Assembly (NCBI RefSeq): GCF_003369915.1
Contig: NC_046676.1
Span: 4,588,001-4,652,000, forward strand
Direction of reading: 5' to 3'
Length of the DNA: 64,000 nucleotides
Origin: Drosophila miranda
Taxonomy: Eukaryota; Arthropoda; Insecta; Diptera; Drosophilidae
In this document: in pieces, positions 21,101-33,100 of the stretch
Position numbering within the stretch: position 1 is the stretch's first letter
How the letters are laid out: each line of letters opens with the position of its first letter
The notes under the pieces: model-generated
Database searches by the model: none
The model's input: only the letters and a program-made list of their open reading frames with translations
What the model was told of the DNA's origin: nothing
Translations under genes and position numbers: made by a program

Positions 21101-24100
21101 TACAGTAAAATTAAGTATACGGTCTGCTCGTATCTGGCTATTGTGTCTCGTACATAAATATCTAACTACAAAATGTGTATATGTCGTAAATGGCTCTTTT
21201 ATCAGATATGTATATATGTGTGTTGTGTGTTGTGTTGTGTATATAGAATAACGTGTGAGGCTCTCATCTGTACATGTTTTAGTTAAAATAGTTAACAGGT
21301 TTTGCCATTGCAAATTGTAAATTGCTTCAAAAAATATTTCTTTTGTTCCGTTTTGTTTGTTTTGTTTCATTTCGCTTCGCTTCGTTTGATTTGGTTTGGC
21401 TTTGATTTGTTCATCTTTTGGCTTCTTTAAATTAGACTAGCTACATAAATATGTATGTATGTATGTAAATTGTATATTGTGACAAAAAGTAGTAGTATCA
21501 AAAAGTGTACGCGCTCTTGTTATTGACAATTGCTGATTGGTTTGTTAATAACAAAGCTGTCTGGCTAAATAGTAACAAGTGAAAGTTCTCAGAAGTTTGA
21601 TAGTTTTTTGTTGCACTAATTGCTTTTAGTTTGAACATCGACAAAATGCAACAAATGTTGGGGTTTAGTTCAGCTTAGAGCTACAGAACTGGGGGCGGGC
21701 CCACTCCGAAGATAGTTGTAGCGAAAATATCAAAAACATAGTTTATGTTAGTTATGTGTACGGTTTTTGTGTGTGTTTGTTCATTAGTTGTTTGTTTGTT
21801 TTGAGTTGCGTGTGATTCTGCTTTCGAAAGATCTTCTCAACGTGGAACAACGAGTTGTGTCTGCGGCTCAGAAGGACAATGTGCGGACAATGATCGGATC
21901 TGCTCGGACACCGAGGATGATATTATAGTAGCATTATGTTTATATACACACAGCCATGCGTATTCACAGGTTATTCAGTTACTGTCGTCAGTCGGCAGTC
22001 ACACATTGGTGCATATAGCATTTATACAGAAACCTGTCATTGAAGGTTCTTTTGACGGCTGTACAGGCTTGGGTTTGATGGTTTTGTTTTGGTTTTGGTT
22101 TGGTTTCGGTAGTGTTTTTTTGGTATCGGTGGAGAACAGTGCGAATACGTGCTACTGAGTATTGGGTATGGCATATCATTCAATCATACAACCACTATTC
22201 AACTGATTTAGCAACTGGCTTTACACTCAGTTAAACTGCCTTACTCCCACAGAGAGATATCCTGAAAAATGAGGTCATACAAATTTTTTAGTCGATTTTG
22301 GAAAAAATTAACGCCTGCAAGACACAAAAGAGAGAGAAAAGAGAAGAGAAATAAACATATAAAGTAACGACCAAATTGTGCGTGTCTGTACGTGTCTATG
22401 TATGGGCACAACAACAACAACTACTACTCGAATGAGATTGGTACAGGACAATGAGAGTGGTGCAGCCAGAGGGCTCTAGAATGGTCTGTGTCTTGGCGGT
22501 TGTGGCGGGGGTGGCGGGTGTGGATGGCACTAGTACAGTCTACAATGACTACGAGGGATAGTCCGATAGTCCGTGGACTACGTACCGGTTTTAACATTCA
22601 GCTTGCTGGACTTCTTTGACGACTTCTGCTTGGACGGCTTCTCCACCTCCTGGGACTCGTCGTCGTTGTCGTTCTGCTGGACCTTGGCGACGGGCTTCTT
22701 GCCAGCCTGCGGCTTGTTGCTGCCGCCTCCCGCCCGCTTGTTGGCATAGGACACCTTGACCAGGGGCTTGTCATCATCGTCGTCGTCGTCGTCGTCGTCA
22801 TCGTCATCCTCGTCATCATTGTCCTGGGTGCGCTTGGGCTGCTTCTTGGAAGGCACTGGCTTGCTAGCAGGCTCTGGCCTCCTGGCTGCTGGCTTGGTGG
22901 CCGCCGATGCGGCGAACTGGAAGTTGCCGCCGCCGACGCCGCCCGCCCGCTTGCCCTGATCGCCGTCGCTGTGTCCGATCCGCTGGGCCGTCATTTTAGG
23001 AACTTTCGTTGACTTCTCCAATTTGGTTGGACAGCATTGGAATGGTTTGTAATCGTTGGGCACGAAATTGTTGCCGCGCTTAGCTGAATGGCCGTCGTGA
23101 CCCAATCCAACATAGAAACATTCGTCATCTGTGTGGGCAAACAAACAAAAACATTTTGTCAGATTGTTTAGTTTTAAGAGATTTTTGTTGTTGCTTTATT
23201 TTTGTAAAATTTATTTTTAAATTATTTTTTGGTTCACTAACAACAGAAGGTTCATTGCGATAAATCATCATCAAAAAACAGAACGTTAAAACAAGAGTGC
23301 ATCAGAGTAGGCGGAAATAAGAATAAAAGTCGTCGTTAACTTGCTTTCAAAATTGTTTCTTTTCTCCAAACACCTCCGGAAATACCACACAGACAGAGAG
23401 TGAGTGAGAGAGAGAGAGACAGAGAAAGAGAGCAGTTAGTACGATTTCGATTCGATTTTCATTGTTTTGAAACTTGAAAATTCACAATTCAAGCTTGAAA
23501 GTTGAAAGTTGAAAATTGAAAGTTTCCTTGTTCTAGAGTATAAGAAGCGTGCTTGATGAATGGAACAGAATTGAATTTGAATTTGAATTGTTTAAACTTA
23601 ATTTTCGGTTTTCGTATTATTTAGATTATACAATAGATATCACAACTAATAACTGACAAAATGCTTTTGATGCTGACTGTACAGGTATCGGATTTTCAGA
23701 TATTCAGATATTCAGATATTCAGATATTTAGATATTCAGATATCGGTTCTAATTCATATTTTCATTTTCTATATCGAGTTTTTTTCTCGGGGCTGTACAT
23801 TTTCGACTTATTTATGCACATATGTACATACATATATTTTAGGAGCATCCACTGTATTTTTCACTTGATTGATTGATTTTTGGTTGTTTTTGTTTCATAT
23901 AGACATTTTTGTAGGTCAAAGCGGGTTCGAGATTAATCATTATAATTAAACAAACAGAACGATTACTTAAAGTATTAAGAGAAAATAAATAAACCAAACA
24001 GAATAGTTATTAACACATTTTTCGTCTCGTTTAACGAACAAATTGACTTTTCCAAAATACAAAAAGGCGATAGTAAGTTCCATTGTTTAAATAATTTCAA

Positions 24101-27100
24101 ACATTGTGTCAGCTATGATATTGAATTTGTTTTATTTTTTTTTTTCAATTATTCTTCAATTTTTGTTGATGTACCAAAGACTTTTAGACTTAAGAACTGA
24201 GTGAGGTTGAAGCTTCGGTTAGGGTTTAACATTCAGAGGGCAAACATTGACGGGGCTCGAGTATTTATTGGCATGACTGTGTTTCCCTCACGTGAGATGG
24301 CTTTAGCACAGAAGCTACTATGCGCTAGACGGGAGTGTATGGGGTATAGGGGACTGGTTACCTGGGCTGAATGCATTACTTTTTGAATTCCTTTCACCCA
24401 AGTCTGTAGATAGACAATGAAATTAGCTGTAGTCGAAAGTATCTAGAAGAGTTTCTGCGTGTGTCTGTGTGTGGGTATAGGGAGTGGGGAGTGGGGGAGG
24501 ACCAGAGGTGGCGAATTCAACATGGAACAACTTCGGTTAGTGCTTCAGTGGCAACTCACATTCAGGTATTACCTATTTCATCTATAAGCCGACCCGAGCA
24601 TAGATCAGCAAGCCGATGTATCGTTCGGCCCTTTGCCGTGTGCCTATATTTTGGCTTACTTTTCACATCTTCTTCTTCGTCTTCGTCATCGTCATTGTCT
24701 TTATCGTCATTGTCCTTATCGTCTTCTTCTTCGTCTTCGTCATCGTCATCTTCATTGTCTTTGTTCCCATCTTCGTCATCGTCATCATCATCCTCATTAT
24801 TATTGTCGTCATCATCGTCATTTTCATTCTCTTCATCATTGTCCTCATCATTATCCTCATCATTATCCTCTTCATCATTATCGTTGGCTTCATCATTATC
24901 GTCATCGGCGTCTTCGTCGTCATTATCTTTATCATCCTTATCTTCATCATCGTCGTTATCGTCATCATTATCCTCATCATCATCCTCTTCTTCGTCGTCA
25001 TCGTTATCTTCCTCATCCTCATCCCCATTTTCATCATTATTATCGTCATCCTCATCCTCTTCATCTTCATCACCATTTTCATCATCACCGTCATCCCCAT
25101 TTTCATCCTCTTCATCTTCATCAACATTTTCGTCATCCCCATTTTCATCATCATCCTCATCGTCATCACCGTTTTCTTTATCATCTTCATCGTTTTCGTC
25201 ATCCCCATCAGTACCTTTTCTCTTATTATCATCGTCATCGTCGTCATCGTCATCATCGTCGTCGTCTTCGTCATCGTCACCATTTTCGTCATCGTCATTT
25301 TGTCGTTTGGTCTTTCGCAATCTCTGCTTTCGAATCGCTAGCTGGAGACGCCTCAATCTCTCCCGCTTATCCTCATCGCTCTCTTTGGGATAGCTCAATT
25401 TAACAATCTTTTCATCACTTCCATCGTCTTCATCGTTGCCTATATCGAAAAGTTTCATTACGTTTTGCACTTTGACATGGCAATAAACGGGAAGATGATC
25501 TTTGGGTATGTCCATCTTTTAAGTATGCTAGTTTTTTGGGACTCATGGACCTATGTAGTTCAATTGATTCGGTACTGAATGTTTGGCTTATGAGCGTGAG
25601 TTAGAAAGCAGAGAACACATTTGGAACAAGAATGCTTACTCTTTTGATTGATTAACCACTGCAGCACTCGATTTTCATTTTTGAGATTACCTAAAATTGA
25701 GTAAAAGTCAGATGCAAAATCCTTTAGTTGTTACAGAGTTATATATATATTGCAAGGTGTCTATTTACCATCATACATGATCGGGACTCCAGTCTCGTAG
25801 TAGACCAAAGCTGGGAATGCGAAAATGCCAATCTCATGGGCCAGCTTAACATCGTTCGATTTGACAAACTGAATGCCATGCTTATCGGTGTCGTCGTCGA
25901 TATTCTCAAGCTCATCCAAGATATCCGAGCACGATTCGCACTCATCATCATCTGGGGAAGAATAAAATACCCAATAGTTGAATATTCCTTGGCAAAACTC
26001 CATTCAATTTAGTGTCTTACAGAAGAACACAGCCAGATGCTCAACATCGTTGATCAGGACCTGCAGGGTCTTACGATCGACAGACTCAATGACATCAGCA
26101 GTAGACTCATGCAAATCGATAACCCATTCCAGAATTTCCTCTTCCTTCATCAGATCACCTGAACAAATAGATCGATAGATCGTTAAAATAATTGTTTGGG
26201 AGAATCATTTGGTTAATTTACCGGTGTAAATTGTTCTAAACTTATGTCTATAAAATGCAAGTGCCGGCAGACCGGGCAAATCGTATTCCTTATCAATATC
26301 GTCGTCGGATGTCTTGACAAAGTCGATGTCTTTTTCCTCGCACTCGTCATCGATGTTCTCCAATTCGTTGAGGATCTTCTGAGCCTTCTTATCTCCTTCG
26401 ACATCTGTGGGAAAAGGGAAAACGATAACTTGTTAGTCCAACAGTTTCTTAGAAGGATTTGATGCTAAGTAATTCTTACAGAAGAACACGACGACGTGGT
26501 CGTTTTCAGCCAAAATCTTATCCAGCATTTTCACATTGACCTCCTCGATCTTGCCGGGAATCTCGAGGGTCTCATCGTCGGTGATCCAGGCCAACACTTC
26601 GTCCTCATCATCAAGATCTCCGGTGAAGTGCAGCGGATCACGGTTTCTGAAGAATACCAAACGTGGATAAGTCTTGACATTGTATTTCTTGGCGACACCG
26701 GTATCCTCAGTGGTAACGAAAATGATTCCAGCCTCGTCCAACTCATCGTCTATGGTCTCCAAGGCGTTCAGGGTGTGGTCGCAGGTCTCGCCCGGCTCGC
26801 AGGGACCCGTGAAAAAGACAACGACATATTCGTGCTCGTTGATCAGGTTGACGAGGATCTCATCGGTGACCTCCTCAATGGTGGCGGTCTTCTTCTGGAC
26901 CAGCAGCCACTCCAGTACCTCATCCTCATTCATCAGATCGCCTTCGTAGAGGGCTGGGATTTTGTTCTCGAAGTAGATGAGGGCGGGCAAATGGTCGAGA
27001 CCGTATTCCTTGGCTTCGGCGGCATTATCGATGCGCACAATGACAATTCCCTCTTTCTCTAGCTCATCGTCAATGTTCTCCAGCTCGTTGAGAATGCGCA

Positions 27101-30100
27101 TGTCCTGCTTATCGTCCTTGTCATCTGTAGAAAGAGAAAGAAAAGAGATTTATTATCGATAAGGATAGGGATAGGGATGAATGATTTGTGGATAACTTAC
27201 AGAAGATAACCGCCAGATGCTCGGTATTCTCGACCAGTTTGTCCTTCATTTCATCGGTGACTTCCGGAATCTCGGAATAGCGCTTCTGGTGGACCAACCA
27301 GCCAAGAAGCTCATCCTCTTTCATCAGATCACCCTCGTAGATGTGTGGAATGCCGCGCTCAAAGAGTACAATCGAGGGTATCTCATCGATACCCCATTCT
27401 TTGGCCTCCTTGTCATCATCGATCTTGACAAAGGCAATATCATTCTGATCGCACTCATCGTCGATGTTTTCCAATTCTGCGAGGATTTTCTGTGATTTTT
27501 TTTGGTCTTTGTCGTCTGCGAAGATGATTACAGAAAGGGTTAATCGAGTGCTATTGGATATAGTTTTGTTAGCTATCGAAGGAATAATCTATAAGGTGAA
27601 ACTAACTGGAGCCTAGCTCAACTTGCAACTTGAAAAACTACAAACTACTCGTAAATTTCTTTAGGGTTCTATGGCAACAAATACATATACCATTTCTGGG
27701 GCTTAGATTAAGTTGATTAGTTTTTGAAGCGCGCTTTTGAAAATGATTACTTGGAAGCACATCGAGCAGTCGGCCGATTGTTACAACTACATCAGACACA
27801 TCCCAGAGATACAACACAAAGTCTGTCGGATATACAATATCTACAGAGACGGGCGTGCCCAGGAATCCCGGCAGGTATCCCGGCACAAGGTTGTGGATAG
27901 GGCAGGAGATGGGCCTGAAATCACTTACAGAAGAGCACAGCAACATGGGGCATTTTCTCAATGATCAAGTCCAACATTTCGTCGGTAATGTCCTCGATTT
28001 GATCGGAACTTGTTTGGTCTGTAAGCCACTTGAGGAGCTTCTCCTCGTCCTCCAGGTTGCCTTCGTAAATAGTTGGAATGCCTTTTTCAAAGTATATCAG
28101 CTTAGGAACTTTATTGATGCCATATTCAACGGCCTCCTCGGGATTGTCGATCTTCACGAAGGTAATGCCCAGGGCATCGCACTCGTCGTCAATGTTCTCG
28201 AGCTCTTCGAGCACCTTCTGGGACTTCTTGTCGTTGTTGTCGTCTGGAAAACAGCGTGTGAGCAAAATGTGTGGTGGGGTGGAGGTAGCGCCGCTTAGGC
28301 TCTATATGGATAATTGTGTGAATATTTACAGAACAGCACCGCAATGACGCGTCCTTCTTTGATCATTGTGTCGAGCATTTCGTCGGTGACATCCTCGATC
28401 TCATCGCGTTCCAACTGGCTCAACAGCCACTTCAGTATTTGTTCCTCATCCATGAGATCGCCGTCGTAAACGTTTGGAATTTCTTTTTCAAAGTAAACAA
28501 TTGCCGGAATCTGACGATCGAAGAGGTTTTTTTTTATGAAACACATTTGCACCGATATCAACTGCAGTTTTGCTTCGTACCGAATCGATTCCGTAATCGG
28601 CTGCCGCCTTGGCATCGTCGATTTTCACAAACTGAATGCCATGCTTGTCGCAGTCGTCGTCAATCTGTTCTAGCTCTTCCAACACGGTCATCGAGTCGTC
28701 ATTGCCGTGATCATCTGGAGGATTGATAGCACTCGGTTATCCATGCCATGCTCGATGGATGGGAAAATAATCAATGTGATCTACATACAGAACAGCACCA
28801 CCAAGTTATCAATGTTGCTGATCAGCGTCGACAGCGTCTTGGATGTGACGTCTTCTATCACGTCGTCCTCGTCGCCCGTCGACTTATTCTGCACCAACCA
28901 CTCCAAGACATCCTCCTCACGCTGGAGTTCACCTGCAGGCGGCCAGACACAGTTTCGATGTTAACGACACAACGAATATCGATACGTGCATAGGTTTATG
29001 TTTGTGTTCAAGATAAATGTGTGGGTGTGTGTGAGGTATGGAGGTCTAGGACTACGTGGTACCTTCGTAAATGATCGGAGTCTGGTGGCGGTAGTAGACC
29101 AGTGCAGGCAGACCGCCCAAGTTGTATTCATCGGCCAAGGCCTCGTCGTGTATTTTCACAAATCCGATGCCCAGCTGGTCAGCTTCGTCGTCGATATTCT
29201 CCAGCTCCTGCAGGGCCTTGGCGCACTTGCGGCACTGCTGCTTATCTACGTCGGTTGTTGGTTGTTTGGTCGATTGTTCGGTTGGTTGGTTGGAATGTTG
29301 GTTGGCATAAAATTTGTCAAACAAGAGATCATTAGGATCGGCTGGCTACGGGCTTAGAGTCTCGGACAGGGTGTGGGAGAACAACGAACAACTGGGACTG
29401 GGGTGCAAGTGCATTCGCATGGATCTCTGGCTTTCGAGTTTCGAGTGGTTGGAAACATTCGCTGATTATGCGGCTGTAAGTTTTACAACTTACCTTACGG
29501 TTACGGTAGAGAGGTATCACATGCAAGAGAGCTATGGGTGCTAGTGGAAGCCATTTGGATCGTGCGGATATGTTACCCAATCACCTGCCCACACGATTCG
29601 TTTATTTACACATTTTGTTTACACAGCCCCCCTCCCCTTCTCTGTCTGTGTGCAACCTGTTGCAAGATGCTTGTCTTGGTAACGGAAATCACCTCAGAGG
29701 AGGGAAAATAAAATCAAAAGAAATTCTCTAAAAGCTCTCTCTTTTGTGCCGTCTGTTCTGCCCGTTTCCCCACATCTTGTTAACGTTTCTGTTTCGGTTT
29801 CTACATTCATCAATCTGTTCTCTCTGCGCCTTTAGCGAGCTTTCGCTTTGCCACCCCCATGCTGCGTATACGTAATATTTCTTTCTGTTGATTTTCCCGT
29901 GAACTTGCGAATCTAATGGTCTTCTAATGGCTGCCTGGCTGACTGTCTGCCACATTCTCCATCTACTCTTCTGGCTTCAATTCTGGAAAAATTGATTGCC
30001 AAGAATGCAGTCTCTGCAATCAGAGAAGAAACCACAAAAAGTCCACTGTCGTTTGGGTACGTTCGAGTGGGTGTCGCCATGATGACAAGGCCAATGCACA

Positions 30101-33100
30101 CACATTGGGCAGCGCAAATGTCTCATAATTTACTGCAAAGTGTTTGAAAAATCTCAAAAATTGTACATGTTTATGGGACTCCGACTGTGGCTCTGACAGT
30201 TTTGTTTTCGGTTCTATCTGCTTTCTTGCTGGTGCTCCGCTGCTCTTCTGCCTTCGCAGAGATGGGCAAATGTTGCACTTAACTAAAAATAGTGCAAGTC
30301 AGTCGGGAGGAGACTCGCGTATGCACACTATGTACCGATATATCTGTGCACATATATATATTATGTGCCACTGCATTTGGCTGCGACAACTAAAGATCTG
30401 CTGCCCATAATCATGCCACGCCGGCTCGCGCTCGTGTGGGGCATGTTGATGTATTGCTGTATGCAAAAGCAATTAAAACTGCTGTCTGTCTGCAGCCCCC
30501 GCCCGTGTGCCCCGGCACACTGCATTGCAGAGTCGGGGGCAGTTGGTGCCACGGGGGGCGGCACAACAATGGGCCACAATTTCGTGTTCTCGTCTCACCT
30601 ACATGTTGTTCGCATCAACGAGTATGCGATACAAAAAAAAAAATAAAGCGAAAAATCCCTGTACGCCGTCTGCGTTTGATAAAAATACCTATAGATAGTG
30701 TAGCGGATACTACCAGATACATCCAAGCATATACATAAATATATGTATGTGTGTATATTTGTGTGTAAAGACCCACTCTATAGTTAGTTGTTTCAGAATC
30801 AAGCAAAAATAACAGCAGCAGCCGAGAGCAAAAAAAAAGAAAGAAAAAAAAACCATTTTCTTGGCCGACCAACTGCTTGAGTTTTCTATTTTTAACGCAA
30901 AAATTGTAGGTGGCTGTGTCGGACAGAGAGGGAACACAACAAAAAAGAAATAAATAAATAAATTCTCTATACTTTGTTGTTGGCCAAGATATAACCACGC
31001 TTGTGTGAGTGGGTCTATGCAAACACATATGTATGTACGTACATATGTGTATGCCAAGACTCTGCGGGCCTTAAATACGCCAATAAATTTATGTTTTTCT
31101 ATACAAAGATTTCCTTCTTTTGTTCCAAAAATTTTGACAAGGCCATCACAATCAGAAGATCCTTGCATTTATACATATATATGTACATACATATATACGG
31201 ATATGTATACTCGTATGAAACAGCCCACGTTTATCTCCCAGAATTTACGGCGAGCACATTATTTGATTTGATTTCAATTGAAAATCATTTTTTCAATTAT
31301 TTTGTTCCCGTTTGATTCTTCGTCAAATCTACCGACGTCTTGTCCGTCTTGTCCGCGTGGACTTGGGCTTCGATTGGGTGGGAGAAGGGCGTAAGGGGGG
31401 TGATGGGAACGCAAACATAATCTGGCGCCGAGCCCAGACATTCATTTGCAGCGCTTCTGTTGTTGTAATGTTTATTATTATACGTATACGTAATATTCGT
31501 GTCTGCCTTGGGAGATAGCGAACGTGAAAATGTACAAAATCCGTTCTACTAGCTGAAACTACTAACACTTAGTCCCCCAATCTGAAGCGGTGGTAAGCTA
31601 TGGGTTTCTTCAAGGATTTGTTGGAGAAAACTACTCATCCCCAGCATCCTTTGGCACTCCAAATGGTCCAAATGTTAGCAAGCATCGACACACATCGACA
31701 TCGACAAGCTATGTTGGTTATATGCATAAAGTAGTTAGGATAGAGATAGACATATACATAAACATACACGAGTACTATACATATTTACATATCATGGGTT
31801 CACGGGCATTTATGCAGTATCTTTTCTAGTGCATTTTGTGGATTACTCGAGTCGGGGTCAATTATGATGGAGGGGGAAATTTGAAAAATTTGTAAATGAA
31901 TTAATTAGAGGAAACAAAGTTTCAAGGTAGAGGTAGAGTTGGCGGAAGAGGAGGAACAGACGATCTGGGGATCGTTGAGGATGCGCGAATAACTTACCCA
32001 TAACCCGGGGCGGGCATGTTTCATGATCTGGACCTGCAGTCGTTCGATAAAATATATATTTAGATCAATTTCGCGTATGTAATTTTGCTCAGACAGGGAG
32101 AGAAACACCGCCGGAATATATGGATATTCATATGGAGAGATATAGAAGTTAAGTTAAGTTTGCCGCCGTTTTTCTAGGGTTAGTCACAAGTTACATACGT
32201 AAATATGGAGAGAGAGATATACAGATAGAGATAGAGACATATGCGTAAGTAGTAGACATACAGAATATACAGTATAGGTAGATATGTATGCGGTCTATAC
32301 CTAAGTTGTATGCTTTTTAGTCACAAGAGAGCTAAACTGTTTGTGTACGCTAAAAACTGCAACTGCTTTGAAAATAGAACATCATCAAGTCAAAATTCCA
32401 CCAATAGATATGGTCAGAAATATAGATATATAGAAGTATTCATGTTTATATGTTTGCATATATGTGGATCAAGGTCAGGCAGACTTACAGAATAGGACGG
32501 CCACGAAGTCGGTGTCCTCGATGATCTTCTGCAATATCTTGGCATTGACCTCCTCGATGCGGTCGGGCAGATCCATGGCCTCCAGCGAGGTTAAAAAGTC
32601 GAGAACTCCCTCCTCGTCCATGAGATCGCCATCATAGATGATGGGCTCCTTCTCCCTGTGGGGGTTTTTTTTCTTTGGGTTAGATCTCTGCAGCACCCAA
32701 TGGGTCGGGATGGGGGTGGTGGTACCTACCTGAAGTAGGTGAGGGCGGGGAAGTTCTTGATGCCATATTGTTTTGCTAGTCGTTTGTCGTTGATTTTCAC
32801 AAAGTCCACACCGAAGGAGTCGGTGTCATCGTCGATTTTTTCGAGTTCCGCTAAAACCTTATCACAGGTCACACAGCTGCGCGCATCTGAAAGCATCCAA
32901 TAAGGGAATATTTGAATATGAATAACCTGGCTGCCAGACAAGATCAGATAGAGATACCAACATCAATTGACAGGCAGCAACTGTCGCGTGTGACGCCAGA
33001 AGCAAAAGCAGAAGCAGAACCACGACGACGACCACGACCAGAAGCAGAAGCAGAAACAGAACCAAATGCCCCAGAGATTATTCATGCCTATATTAGATGG

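Noticed and set aside
24461-25393. Long plus-strand serine-rich open frame and other long frames in both directions across 24.6-25.4 kb
   Set aside because: They are readings of the same GAT/GAA-type simple sequence in other frames (poly-Ser, poly-Ile, Met/Thr-rich). Only the minus-strand Asp/Glu frame has non-repetitive, protein-like ends and splice sites.
28500-28590. Apparent frameshift or disruption of a thioredoxin unit near YGIDSVRSKTAV
   Set aside because: A 70-base intron (donor at 28580, acceptor ending at 28511) restores YGIDS-IPAIVYF, in line with all other units.
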